NCBI RefSeq assembly: GCF_016612995.1
Contig: NZ_JAEOAH010000029.1
Coordinates: 1 to 64,000 of the forward strand
Direction: 5' to 3'
DNA length: 64,000 nucleotides
From: Viridibacillus soli
GTDB taxonomy: Bacteria; Bacillota; Bacilli; Bacillales_A; Planococcaceae
Below, one piece after another: positions 42,072-50,898 of the stretch. How positions within the stretch are numbered: position 1 is the first letter of the stretch; every line of letters starts with the position of its first letter. The notes beneath the pieces were generated by a model. It ran no database searches. It was not told where the DNA came from and worked only from the letters and a program-made list of their open reading frames with translations. A program made the translations under genes and the position numbers.

Positions 42072-43553
42072 TCATTTCAATTTAAATTTTTGTGCTTTTA
42101 TATGTTCACTATTTAGACTGTGTTGTTGATTTACTTTAATGTTTGAACCATTATTAGGGTCGGCATTATTTACATCTAATACTAATTTTGGGTTCTTTTT
42201 ATTTTTTATAATATAATAGTTACTTCCAACATGATCGAGAATCCAATAGTGTTCTTCTTTTTGTTGATTAGGTGTACCAAAAACATTGATAGAACCTTGG
42301 TAATCATTCCATGCAAGAACTAAATTAGGATTGCTTACACTATATATTTGATATGCACTTTTTTGTTTATCATATACAAATTTCCATTTTTGGTGAGCTC
42401 CTTGATTGTTGCTCCATAGTGTAACATTATTGGGTCCATTTAAATCTAAGACACTCGTATTATTTACAGCAGTTACAATTTGATAAATACCATCAAGGAC
42501 CCTAGATGATTTAGATAGGTGCGTATTCACTCGAATAACATTATCTATTAACCCTCTTCCTGGAAAATCAGAAACAACAATTCCTGTATAATTTAAATTG
42601 TTGTTCGCTATATAATCTGTTGTGAGAATATTGGTTCCCTCAAATGCAATAGTACATATTCCTATAAAGCAATCTGTTCTAGGGAAATCTGGATATGAAT
42701 TTTCCCAACCAGGGGTAGTTAAACCAGTAGCAAGTCGCGGTGCAGCTGTCCCAGGACTACTATGCCCACTTGCAACAAAGTATGGATAAGAGCCACCACT
42801 GCCACTTAAATAATTTATAAATTTAGTTTGATTACCATTAGACCCATTTGCCTTTTTTAATTGTTCTTTTACAGTTAACCATTTATCATATAAATCCCAG
42901 TTTGTGTTAAGGTGAAATTTGTCTTGTATATTAAATTGATGTGCATAATCAATACCAATATTTGAGCCTGCTACATTACGAAGAATGACAATTTTACCTC
43001 GCATTTCTCCTAAAGAAGGGTTTGTGATTTTTCCATTTTGACTATCCCAGAAGTATTCAGGATATCTATCCATATATTTTCGAAGAGTTTCGTTAAAAAG
43101 TTGATTAGAAACAGCGCTCTTTTCTTGTTTGATTCTCATTAAAATCGTTTCACTTGGATGTTGACTTAAGAAATTAGTGACTTCATTTAGAACATCCCCA
43201 AACATTGCGTCTAAATAGTAATCGCCATGATGAATTGCAAATGACCCTTCTGTGTATCGGCAACGAATATCTAAGTAACGAATCCCAGAATTTAATTGTG
43301 TTTTTAGTGACATAGACTGTGTATAGACATGATCAGTAGCAGGTACTGAAGTTTTATATGCCATGGAATCATGTGTACCCGGAATAGATAATTCACTTAG
43401 TCTAGCTTTATCATCAATAGCATCCATCCAATTTGGATTTTGGTAATTTAGAGTTGAGTCATGAGAATACCCTGAATGTTCGTGAGCAAATGCAGCAGTA
43501 GAAAAATTAAAGATAAACATGATAATTAATATAAAACAGAAAATTCTTTTCAT
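42072..43553 (-). CDS. Secreted PI-specific phospholipase C with ricin-type lectin domain
   Basis: A 493-residue secreted enzyme that should cut phosphatidylinositol or GPI anchors. The signal peptide ends near AFAH (residue 23). The PI-PLC X domain has the catalytic GTHDS (59-63, His61 and Asp62), RYLDIRCR (92-99, Arg and Asp) and the second histidine in IHHGDYY (107-113). Later come MRIKQE and VSDFPGRG. From about residue 355 a beta-trefoil with Q-x-W-like repeats (HQKWKFV, EHYWILD, KAQKFKL) resembles ricin B lectins and could target host glycans. PI-PLC plus RICIN proteins are known from Bacillus pathogens. The ATG follows GGGGGAG. It sits between the toxin and the dead second toxin. Confidence 0.9.
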   Translation of the reverse strand: MKRIFCFILIIMFIFNFSTAAFAHEHSGYSHDSTLNYQNPNWMDAIDDKARLSELSIPGTHDSMAYKTSVPATDHVYTQSMSLKTQLNSGIRYLDIRCRYTEGSFAIHHGDYYLDAMFGDVLNEVTNFLSQHPSETILMRIKQEKSAVSNQLFNETLRKYMDRYPEYFWDSQNGKITNPSLGEMRGKIVILRNVAGSNIGIDYAHQFNIQDKFHLNTNWDLYDKWLTVKEQLKKANGSNGNQTKFINYLSGSGGSYPYFVASGHSSPGTAAPRLATGLTTPGWENSYPDFPRTDCFIGICTIAFEGTNILTTDYIANNNLNYTGIVVSDFPGRGLIDNVIRVNTHLSKSSRVLDGIYQIVTAVNNTSVLDLNGPNNVTLWSNNQGAHQKWKFVYDKQKSAYQIYSVSNPNLVLAWNDYQGSINVFGTPNQQKEEHYWILDHVGSNYYIIKNKKNPKLVLDVNNADPNNGSNIKVNQQHSLNSEHIKAQKFKLK

Positions 43554-43789
43554 TTATTCTCCCCCTTTAAGTATCTTACTAAATAGCCAATGGTAATTTT
43601 CTTCTTTCGTTTTTGATAATTGAATTACGATATATTGATGATAGGTAAAACTCACAAAAAAGGAATATGCTATATTACTAGTTTCCTGCAAAACTCTTGT
43701 TAGCTACTATCCGTTGAAAAGCTCATGTTGGAAAAAGAATAATTTTACGTTTTGTGTAGAAGCTAACATGAGCAAATGATTAAAATCTT

Positions 43790-43968
43790 TTCCCATAATA
43801 ATATTCAAGTAGACCTTTACCGTTTTGGTATTCCAAATTTGTCTTGTGAGGTTCTTCTGCATAAGAAACAATAGGCATAATAATCCCCGTTATTAGAACT
43901 GTGAAGAAGTGCTACTATTGCTGCCTTTTTGCAAAGTATGTTTAGCGCCTTCTTACTTCAATTTTTAT
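43790..43968 (-). pseudogene. N-terminal remnant of a second PA/Vip1-family toxin
   Basis: The minus frame reads VRRR, stop, TYFAKRQQ, two stops, then FTVLITGIIMPIVSYAEE, which looks like a signal peptide end. It continues PHKTNLEYQNGKGLLEYYYG, KRF and a stop at 43790. The last part aligns with the PA14 opening of the intact toxin (QGLLGYYFKDAQF). Everything beyond is gone. It is preceded by conserved block B, as the intact gene is by block A. Confidence 0.6.
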
Positions 43969-44046
43969 GGTCTATACATTCACTTAACTTTTGTGGAATA
44001 CACTATCTGTACAATTAATTTTGCACTTTTTATCCATACCTCCTTT

Positions 44047-44122
44047 CTTCTAATTAATTATAAAGGTAAAATGACAAGCAATAATTTCAATATTAATTAA
44101 ATTAGTTTCATTTTTAATTTTT
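44047..44122 (-). promoter_or_regulatory. Conserved upstream block B
   Basis: Close copy of block A (39578-39655): TTAATTATAAAGGT, AATAATTTCAATA and AAATTAGTTTCATT in the same order and spacing. On the minus strand it is followed by AGGAGGTATGG, a ribosome site at the head of the decayed second toxin. Confidence 0.6.
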
Positions 44123-44590
44123 TATTATTGAATTAATTTCATCCATAGTATTTTTTAGAGCACAAACTACTCTCGTATTCCAAAATCTATTTTAAAAAAA
44201 CAATCTATGTTTGGTTGCGTTGTAAATCAGTGTAATCAATTGGAAATTATACTTTGCTTTTTTCAGAGTTTTTTTGATTCTTTCAAGTGCATTCTTCTTT
44301 ATCACCTCAACGGCTCTTCTTGCAAACTCCTTAATTCGGAAGCGAAATGCTTATAAGGTCGGTTCCCAATTCCCTCTTCCTGACGTACATGGGCCTTCTC
44401 AAATATATTTAAATAGTTCCCCCACCTTTATTACTCGTAATTTATTGCGCTTATGAACTGTTTAATTCTCATGTTGGTCTCTCCCTTCAATTGTCTACTG
44501 AAGGTAGGAAAATCTCTGGCTCTAGAAAAAAAGTATTGCCAAATTACTTATGTTTTTCGATTTATTTTGAAAGATTGAAGAGAATAATAA
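44123..44590. other. Gap without an intact gene
   Basis: A minus frame near 44310-44410 reads FEKAHVRQEEGIGNRPYKH, then FASELRSLQEEPLR and two stops. It appears protein-like, but I do not recognise it. A plus-strand 60-codon frame over it has no ribosome site. Nothing else is evident. Confidence 0.3.
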
Positions 44591-44618
44591 AAGCCCCTAA
44601 CCAATGGTGAGGGGGCTT
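44591..44618. terminator. Hairpin, likely terminator of the pseudogene at 44624
   Basis: AAGCCCCT pairs with GGGGGCTT. On the minus strand it is followed by TTATTATTC. Confidence 0.55.
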
Positions 44619-44623
44619 CCTAT

Positions 44624-45058
44624 TTAAATGAAATAATAAGAATTCAATGTACTTATTAGATTTGATAACCATTTCTGTAATTTGCTTTTCTTTGTATTAA
44701 AGCTATTTTTCTTTAGTGTACCTACTGCTAGTATTTCTTTGCCGATGAGATCCTCATCTTAAAAAGTAAAATATTTAAAATAACGATCAAATACGACTAA
44801 TGTAAAGTAAGTATCATTGTCAGCTATAAAATTGATATACCAAACTTTCTCTCTTCCATTCACTTTGCTAACTACCGCATGTATAAAGTAGTACTTTATG
44901 AACACTTTCATACTTACAAATGATTTGGTATACGAATCTCTTTAGCAACTTAATAGACTGTAGGATTTCATTTGGCTCTTTTAAAGCCTTACTATCTAAT
45001 TCATCAGATTCCTTCAGTTCTATTTCTGAAACGGCCCGTTCGACAGTTTTTGCCTCAT
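44624..45058 (-). pseudogene. Broken gene of unknown family
   Basis: The minus strand reads YEAKTVERAVSEIELKESDE, a helical section (LQSIKLLKRFVYQIIC), then after a frame change HAVVSKVNGREKVWYINFIA, FDRYFKYFTF, a stop, DEDLIGKEILAVGTLKKNSF and a Lys-rich tail ending at 44624. The total is about 140 codons with one frameshift and one stop. Protein-like throughout and clearly once a gene; family not identified. A terminator-like hairpin follows its end. Confidence 0.5.
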
Positions 45059-45160
45059 AACCTGGCTAACAGGTATGTTCCTATCACTTATTCAAATAAA
45101 TTATACATTACTGGAAAAAACCTTATTATTTTTTCATAAAAGAAAATAAGCCAATGCAGT

Positions 45161-45442
45161 TTATAACCACATTGACTTCTTTTCTTTTAGTACAATTCTT
45201 TGGATACTCTTTAACGATAAATAATATTTTTCGGCTAAAGTAGAGATACCAATTCCCGATAAATAATCGTTGTAGATATTAGAATTCCTTAAATCCAATT
45301 CTCTCCTTGTAGCAGTACCAGATCCCCAAGACTTTTTATTTTCATCTTTTCTTGGAATATAAATATATTCACCATCAACATATTTTTGTATTAACTCTAC
45401 CACCTCTGCTGGCAGAAGATTATTTGCTCTTTTATAGCTCAT
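45161..45442 (-). CDS. CD3324-type small regulator
   Basis: A 93-residue protein of the CD3324 (Mor-like) type. MSYKRANNLLPAEVVELIQK and then the YVDGEYIYIPRK motif are characteristic. The C-terminal half (ISTLAEKYYLSLKSIQRIVL) is a helix-turn-helix, so it probably binds DNA. I placed the start at 45442, where AGGAGTGC lies eight bases before the ATG; the longer frame from 45484 has no site. Upstream, a nine-residue leader frame, a hairpin and a perfect operator-like palindrome suggest attenuation and/or self-control. A truncated duplicate exists at 35089-35256. The target genes are not evident. Confidence 0.75.
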   Translation of the reverse strand: MSYKRANNLLPAEVVELIQKYVDGEYIYIPRKDENKKSWGSGTATRRELDLRNSNIYNDYLSGIGISTLAEKYYLSLKSIQRIVLKEKKSMWL

Positions 45443-45481
45443 TTTTGCACTCCTAAATATTAATTTTTCTTTTAGGAATAA

Positions 45482-45554
45482 CAAAGGCTATTATTTTATT
45501 TGTATAATTTTGCAATAGCCTTTGCTAAGCAAAATAAATAACATCTCTTCTCAT
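45482..45554 (-). promoter_or_regulatory. Leader peptide and hairpin (possible attenuator)
   Basis: AGGAGGGC precedes ATG 45554, encoding MRRDVIYFA and a stop at 45525. The next base starts an inverted repeat, CAAAGGCTATT...AATAGCCTTTG (45482-45524). This is the arrangement of translation-dependent attenuators. The CD3324 gene starts 40 bp further on. Confidence 0.45.
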
Positions 45555-46197
45555 AAAATCAGCCCTCCTTAAATTTTCTCTATTATTCATTTTAATTATA
45601 TTCCATATCACACCATATGTGTGAGCAAATAAACAAAGGACAAAACATATTAAACATTACTAATATGTATTGCCCTTTTCCTATTGTATCTATTAAATTA
45701 CTATAGTGATTTTAAAAAACCTTGGTCAACCTAATCTCTTTTTTATTGATTTTTTCAAAATAAGTCTAGACATTAATCTATCCATAAAATCACAAAAAAC
45801 TGCCACAAATATAATACACCTTAGAAACCTAAGTTTTAGGTTATTCTAATAAATTATTTCAGAGGTTTATAGTAACAGTTACTTTTTGAAATACTTCCAC
45901 ATATTTTAGAACGACCTTGACCACTGCAAGAGATGATAAGAAAAGCTAAAGCTATTCCCATTTCAATCCAAAATATGCTCAAATGGCATTGACCATTTTG
46001 AGAACGTATTATAATTTCTGCTTACCATACACAACAGGAGATAAAAAAACTGACTCCTTCACAAGGTTTGGGAATTACCGAAAAGATATTTAAAATAGAG
46101 GGTATTTTATATTTAAGGTGAATCCTATGTATTATCTGGAAATTTTTGAATATAAAAATATAAATGGATTTTTACGATTCGTACATGGAGGGATTAG
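45555..46197. other. Divergent promoter region
   Basis: Lies between the minus-strand CD3324 unit and the plus-strand gene at 46198. Besides the operator palindrome at 45608, a short inverted repeat (AGAAACCTAA near 45823, repeated in complement) is seen. No gene. Confidence 0.4.
45608..45624. promoter_or_regulatory. Operator-like palindrome before the CD3324 unit
   Basis: TCACAC-CATAT-GTGTGA is a perfect 6-5-6 inverted repeat just upstream of a TATAAT (minus strand, about 45597-45602). It is therefore in promoter position for the leader/CD3324 transcript. Confidence 0.5.
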
Positions 46198-46632
46198 ATG
46201 AACAAAAAGAATATCATATTTACAATTGTTTTTGCATTGATATTATTTTCAGCAGGATATTTTACAAGTAAAATGACATCTGAAACAATAACTAGGGAAG
46301 TTAAAATAGGCGTTGAAAGCAGTAAAAATGATGGGCAAATCGATTATAAACAAATTATTACAGATGCACAAAATCAAGGAGTCATAGATAATTTTATGAT
46401 GATATATTTGAACAGTAAACCTATTGATCATGTTGATATTAATAAGAACCATCCAGATTTATTCATTGAAATGAATAGTCCGAAGCAATCCACTGGATTA
46501 ATTGATTCAAAAGTATGGTTTACCAATAATGGAGCAATAATCGGTAAGCGCTCTGGAGAGAGTTGGGAAGATATTGAATATAAAAGTATAAATCAGGCTG
46601 ATGCAGATTTTATTAGAGAACAAACAGAGTAA
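46198..46632 (+). CDS. Membrane-anchored extracellular protein of unknown function
   Basis: A 144-residue protein with one N-terminal membrane helix (about 6-24, IIFTIVFALILFSAGYFTS) preceded by lysines, so the rest should face outward. The mature part is mixed alpha/beta with IMIYLNSKP-like (MMIYLNSKPIDHVDI) and KVWFTNNGAIIGKRSGESWE segments. No lipobox and no catalytic motif are visible. The ATG has GGAGGG seven bases before it. A T-rich sequence follows the stop but no strong hairpin. I recognise no family. It may be regulated separately from the divergent CD3324 gene. Confidence 0.65.
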   Translation: MNKKNIIFTIVFALILFSAGYFTSKMTSETITREVKIGVESSKNDGQIDYKQIITDAQNQGVIDNFMMIYLNSKPIDHVDINKNHPDLFIEMNSPKQSTGLIDSKVWFTNNGAIIGKRSGESWEDIEYKSINQADADFIREQTE

Positions 46633-46752
46633 GTGGTGGTTGATATGTTTGTTATAACACATTCTGTTTCTTGATTTTTTCAACGGAGCATTTTTTTATT
46701 ACAAATTAAATGATGTTTCTTTTGTTTTTACTAGCAAAAATTAATGTATCTC

Positions 46753-47100
46753 TTACAAGAGAAAATCTTTTAAGAATGGATTTTTCTCCTGCTCAATCTG
46801 GATATCTGTTACAGCTCCGTGTCCGCTTAAAACAAGAGCTTTTTCAGGAAGGGTCAGCAATTTTTTACAAATTGTTTCGATTATCGTATTTTGGTCTCCC
46901 CAATCTATATCTGTCCGTCCAACCCCACCTTTAAAAAGGACATCTCCAGAAATGATGATACCTTCTTCATTTACATGGTAAAATATGTCTCCAAGTGAGT
47001 GGCCCAGCGTAAATAATATTTGTAATGTAAAGGAACAGTTATGAAGTGCTCCTTCCTTTTCAACGGAATAATCTAACGGTAAACATTCTAAGAAACATAA
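46753..47100 (-). pseudogene. MBL-fold hydrolase, C-terminal half only
   Basis: The open frame (to 47136) contains the second half of a glyoxalase-II-like MBL enzyme: LGHSLGDIFYH (zinc ligand His), IISGDVLFKGGVGRTDIDWG (bridging Asp) and LSGHGAVTDIQIEQEKNPFL (last His). The essential N-terminal HxHxDH motif is absent, and the first 20 or so codons are unrelated hydrophobic sequence. There is no convincing ribosome site. It is therefore a 5'-truncated gene. Confidence 0.65.
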
Positions 47101-47142
47101 CATAAAAAAGATAAATTCGATGGTGTGTAGCTCCACAAAGTA

Positions 47143-47313
47143 TCAGATGATGCCAATAAAACAGTAAATTAATGCGAAAATAAAGGCAATGGTCCAAAAA
47201 CTCCCCAATACTTTTTGATTTTTAGTGTTTTTGCCCTTGTGTAATTTCTCCATGAAGGTGATGAGGTTTAAAAAACATACGACACCTAAAAAAGGTAATG
47301 CAACTAAGAACAT
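47143..47313 (-). CDS. Small two-helix membrane protein
   Basis: A 56-residue protein from ATG 47313 (MFLVALPFLGVVCFLNLI), a Lys/Asn-rich loop (EKLHKGKNTKNQKV) and a second helix (FWTIAFIFALIYCFIGII). It has no long-ORF competitor and its composition is convincing for a membrane protein. AAAGGAG lies about 19 bases upstream, rather far, so the exact start is uncertain and the frame extends a further 10 codons without another usual start. Function unknown. Confidence 0.45.
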   Translation of the reverse strand: MFLVALPFLGVVCFLNLITFMEKLHKGKNTKNQKVLGSFWTIAFIFALIYCFIGII

Positions 47314-47462
47314 AAATAGTATAAATGGTACATCTCCTTTCCGATTCCTAAGTATTCTTATATTTTAGTATAGCATAGATTTTTTCACTCAAAAAACAAC
47401 AAAGTTTACGAAAAACAGCCCAAATTTAAACCAACTTTCTCGCTATAGTATGATTAGACGTC

Positions 47463-48026
47463 TCAAAATTTGATTGTTAACTTAGGCCAAGTTTTGGTCC
47501 AGTTTTTCGTCTCAATTCTTTTTACATAAATATTATGCAAGGACATGCCTTTCTTGAATTTTGGAGTTGGTTTTACAACATAAGATAGCAATCCCTCTAC
47601 TCCATATGGTGCGAAAACATCTATCTTGGAATTGATTAAGCGTACACCAACGGCAGTTGGTATTTCTGGAAACTGAGCCATTCCATCTTTAGAAGAAACA
47701 TAGGATGCTGCCCCATTTAGCACATGCATACGGGCTTGATTTTTTACTGACCAAGGTTCGTCAGGCATTATACTTAATAATTCCTGTTCGAACCTCTTTT
47801 CTACTTGTTCATCCATTTCTTCAGCATTATAGTAAATGACGTCAATATCAGCTAAAGGCGTTCTTTCTTTATAATCATGCAGCAGATCCCAAACTTTACT
47901 ACGAACAAAACCAGCACAAACCCAACAATCTGGTAAATTCAACTGTTGGACAGTATGTAAAATCCCCATCATCCAAGTATCTTCTTCAATCGCTATTATA
48001 AAATCACTTTCAGATTGTAAAAACAA
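47463..48026 (-). CDS. Nucleotidyltransferase-family protein (DUF925/NTP_transf_6-like)
   Basis: A 187-residue protein with CWVCAGFVRSKVWDLLHDY (the G-S/R-x-x-W-like strand of this fold) followed by PLADIDVIYYNAEE, the D-x-D metal site of the DNA polymerase beta-type nucleotidyltransferases. MHVLNGAASYVSSKDGMAQF and IDVFAPYGVEGLLSYVVKPT complete the DUF925 pattern. The start is TTG at 48026 with GGGAGG 13 bases away, a little far; MMGILHTV at codon 19 is an alternative. It is a single gene beside array 3. Such proteins may nucleotidylate small molecules or tRNA, but the true substrate is unknown. Confidence 0.8.
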   Translation of the reverse strand: MFLQSESDFIIAIEEDTWMMGILHTVQQLNLPDCWVCAGFVRSKVWDLLHDYKERTPLADIDVIYYNAEEMDEQVEKRFEQELLSIMPDEPWSVKNQARMHVLNGAASYVSSKDGMAQFPEIPTAVGVRLINSKIDVFAPYGVEGLLSYVVKPTPKFKKGMSLHNIYVKRIETKNWTKTWPKLTIKF

Positions 48027-48171
48027 CTAGAGTACACTTCCTCCCTTTCTCTATTTTCAAAACATGAATTTCACTCAATTCTGCAAATTAACGAATAACC
48101 AGCAGACGTCTAAGTTGCTCGATGAATGTTATGTATGACTACAACCTCTAGTTTTTATATTGCCAAAAAAT

Positions 48172-48761
48172 TCCTTGTAGGTCAAATGAAGAGATAGGTA
48201 GTGCCAATCGAGATTCAAAAAGACCGAGTAGGTTAAATCACTCCTCCAGTAGGTTAAATCACTTCTTAAGTGAGTCAAATGAAGCTCTGAATCGGGCAAA
48301 TCATTTTTCGAATGGTCTGAGTAGGTTAAATACTTCCTCCAGTAGGTTAAATCACTTCCCGAGTGAGTCAAATCAAGCTCTGAATCGGGCAAATCACTTT
48401 TTGAATTGACTGAGTAGGTTAAAACATTCCTCCAGTAGGTTAAATCACTTCCCGAGTGAGTCAAATCAAGCTCTGAATCGGGCAAATCACTTTTTGAATT
48501 GACTGAGTAGGTTAAAACATTCCTCCAGTAGGTTAAATCACTTCCCGAGTGAGTCAAATCAACCTCTGAATCGGGCAAATCATCTTTCGAATGGTCTGAG
48601 TAGGTTATATCACTCCTCCAGTAGGTTAAATCACTTCTCGAGTGAGTCAAATCAACCTCTGAATCGGGCAAATCATTTTTCGAATTGTCTGAGCAGGTCA
48701 TATCCCCCCTCCAGTAGGCCAAATCAAGCTCTGGATCCTGCAAATCATCTTTCGAATGGTT
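48172..48761. repeat. Tandem array of 21/30-bp modules (93-bp unit), array 3
   Basis: Five to six copies of a unit with the same 21+21+21+30 build as array 2: AGTAGGTTAAATCACTCCTC, AGTAGGTTAAATCACTTC, AGTGAGTCAAATCAAGCTCT, then a 30-mer AATCGGGCAAATCA with a variable middle. Again it is open on the minus strand (48129-48776), with the same DLTYWR/DLPDSE pattern and no ribosome site. It lies 75 bp past the serine hydrolase stop and beyond its terminator. Confidence 0.9.
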
Positions 48762-48775
48762 AAACAAAAATAGCA

Positions 48776-48807
48776 ACTTTCAAGTGATTACACCCTTACT
48801 TGAAAGT
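48776..48807 (-). terminator. Terminator of the serine hydrolase gene
   Basis: Arms ACTTTCAAGT and ACTTGAAAGT form a hairpin. On the minus strand GTTGCTATTTTTG follows. Confidence 0.65.
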
Positions 48808-48835
48808 AGTTATTTATTTATTCATGGCCCCACTA

Positions 48836-49840
48836 TCAGCTCATGTGCCTCAAACAGCCCATCACACAATCTCCAAAAATACGAATATCCTCTAGATAAT
48901 CATAGCCTTTAGGTGAGCCAAAATTATTAAAAGCACGTACGGCAACTATTTCATGTTCTGGAATGACTAACAGTACTACATTTGTATAGCCTAGGATTTG
49001 AAACGAGTGTTTAGATACTTCTTCCCCTATTTCTGTTCGATCACAAGACTCTCCCTGAACAAACCAAAAGAAGCCATTCTTTGGATAGCCTTCTGGTAAA
49101 GTAGTTGGACTTTGTAAAATTGTATTGTAGTCAAAAATCTCCCGAGAAAGTAGCTGTTTTTCGTCAATTTTCCCTTTATTTAAATGTAGTGCTCCCCATC
49201 GAGCCAAGTCTCTAACGGAAGCATACATATTCATTTGGCTGCCATCTACATTGTTGCCTGTGTACCAATGGGGATCGCTTTCTTTCCGAATCACTTGAAC
49301 ATGCCGAAAGTCCAGTTCATCATACCAGCCTATTTCTTTTAAACCACAAGGATTTAATACTTCAGTTTCCACAATTTCAGCAATCGTCCTACCTGAAGCT
49401 TTCTTCATGATTTCAGAAAGTAAATCTACACCAATATTACGATAGGCCCAGCTTGTCCCTGCCCTAAACTCTTTTTCAACTTCCCCATTTAACAGTCGTA
49501 ATCCATGTGTATGTGTGACTAAATGGCGAATGGTAACTCCCTCTAATATCCCACTATCCATTTCAGGGAAAAATGACGCAATCCCCAGATCGAGCGATTC
49601 GATGGTCCCTTTCTGGATTAAATAAGCTACTGCAAATCCGATAAATGTTTTTCGAACTGAAGCTAAATGAAACAAAGTATCATTTTGAATCAATCTAGCG
49701 TCCGCTTCATCACTTTGATAGCCCGTGTAAGATTCTGCAACGACTTGGCCTTCTTTCAAAACCATCATGGCGGCCCCTGTAGCATCTACTTGCTGTAACG
49801 TATGCAATACGTTTTTCCAAACTGGTAAAAATTGATTCAT
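48836..49840 (-). CDS. Class C beta-lactamase-type serine hydrolase
   Basis: A 334-residue enzyme of the penicillin-binding/beta-lactamase fold. The S-x-x-K nucleophile is in LASVRKTFIGF, the Y-x-N motif in WAYRNIG, and a late H/K-x-G-like element near KHSFQILGYTNV. There is no signal peptide from the chosen ATG (49840, MNQFLPVW, with GTGAGGAATT), so it is likely cytoplasmic; the longer frame to 49960 has no site. Relatives act as esterases, peptidases or EstB-like hydrolases more often than as true beta-lactamases, so antibiotic resistance should not be assumed. It is a stand-alone gene with its own terminator. Confidence 0.85.
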   Translation of the reverse strand: MNQFLPVWKNVLHTLQQVDATGAAMMVLKEGQVVAESYTGYQSDEADARLIQNDTLFHLASVRKTFIGFAVAYLIQKGTIESLDLGIASFFPEMDSGILEGVTIRHLVTHTHGLRLLNGEVEKEFRAGTSWAYRNIGVDLLSEIMKKASGRTIAEIVETEVLNPCGLKEIGWYDELDFRHVQVIRKESDPHWYTGNNVDGSQMNMYASVRDLARWGALHLNKGKIDEKQLLSREIFDYNTILQSPTTLPEGYPKNGFFWFVQGESCDRTEIGEEVSKHSFQILGYTNVVLLVIPEHEIVAVRAFNNFGSPKGYDYLEDIRIFGDCVMGCLRHMS

Positions 49841-50022
49841 ATTTAATTCCTCACTTTTAGATAATAGGAGACTCGTAGTAAGTATCACTAGTCTCCTCAT
49901 AGCGCTACATACAAAATAATTCATCGCAATCAACAAGTCGCTCTGTTCTTCACTGAACATTCAAATTATTATATAGATAAATAACCCTTCAATGTCAATC
50001 TATTTATAAACTACTCCTATTG

Positions 50023-50036
50023 TTACAAAAATGTAA
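50023..50036. promoter_or_regulatory. BceR-type operator
   Basis: TTACA-AAAA-TGTAA is a perfect inverted repeat matching the TNACA-N4-TGTAA site of Bce-like response regulators. It lies 95 bp before the transporter ATPase start, which is where such sites activate bceAB promoters. Confidence 0.75.
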
Positions 50037-50130
50037 GTTATGGTTACTTCTTGTTTGAAAAATCGATGGAGAAGTTCCAGGTTTCAACGTATTCTTAATG
50101 TATAAACTAACTCTTGAAAGGAGTTTTAAC

Positions 50131-50898
50131 ATGGAAGCTATTTTAAAAGGAAATTCGATACATAAAGTTTTTGGAGCAAAAAATAATATATATACTGCTC
50201 TACAACATGTAGATGTAACTATTAATAAAGGGGAATTCGTTGGAATTATGGGACCATCTGGAGCTGGTAAAACTACACTGCTCAATATTCTTTCAACAAT
50301 TGATAAACCAACTTCAGGTAGTATTGTTATTGGGGGTGAATCAGTCGAATCAATGAAAGAAAAGGATTTAGCTAAATTTCGTAGAAAGCATTTAGGATTC
50401 ATCTTTCAGGACTATAACTTGCTAGATTCCTTAACGATACAAGAAAATATTCTACTACCACTCTCCCTAGCGAATTGGCCAGCTCAGAAGATGGAAGTTA
50501 AAGTGCGAGAAATAGCCAACATACTGGGAATTGAAGCTATCTTAAACTCTTACCCTTACCAAGTTTCTGGAGGACAAAAGCAACGAGCTGCTGTTGCAAG
50601 AGCAATTATTACAAATCCAAGTTTAGTGTTAGCAGATGAACCAACCGGAGCATTAGATTCTAAATCATCTACTGATCTTCTAAATACATTCAATGTATTA
50701 AACAAGGACTACGATTCGACTATCTTAATGGTCACACATGACGCTTTTGCTGCAAGTTATTGCGATCGAGTTCTATTTATGAAAGATGGACGCCTTTTCA
50801 CAGAAATAGTCCGAGGAGACAAGGACAGAAAAGAGTTCCTTAACCTATTATTAAACACGCTTTCTACTATAGGGGGTGGGACCCATGAACATGTTTAA
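50131..50898 (+). CDS. bceA: BceA-like ABC transporter ATPase
   Basis: A 255-residue ATPase of the BceA/VraF group, which works with a BceB permease to free lipid II cycle intermediates from peptide antibiotics such as bacitracin. Walker A is GPSGAGKTT, the Q-loop [11 protein letters not shown], the signature [15 protein letters not shown], Walker B LVLADEP and the H-loop VTHDAFAA. The ATG at 50131 follows AAAGGAG; the upstream frame to 50098 has no site. The permease start overlaps its end by 14 bp. The operator at 50023 and the convergent two-component pair at 53372-55068 complete the module. The inducing peptide is not known. Confidence 0.92.
   Translation: MEAILKGNSIHKVFGAKNNIYTALQHVDVTINKGEFVGIMGPSGAGKTTLLNILSTIDKPTSGSIVIGGESVESMKEKDLAKFRRKHLGFIFQDYNLLDSLTIQENILLPLSLANWPAQKMEVKVREIANILGIEAILNSYPYQVSGGQKQRAAVARAIITNPSLVLADEPTGALDSKSSTDLLNTFNVLNKDYDSTILMVTHDAFAASYCDRVLFMKDGRLFTEIVRGDKDRKEFLNLLLNTLSTIGGGTHEHV

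Noticed and set aside
48129..48776. 215-codon frame across array 3
   Set aside because: Same reason: produced by the repeat period; no ribosome site, and it ends in unique non-coding sequence.
48836..49840. True AmpC beta-lactamase
   Set aside because: No signal peptide from the supported start, and the third motif is not a clear KTG, so an esterase/peptidase-type role is more likely.
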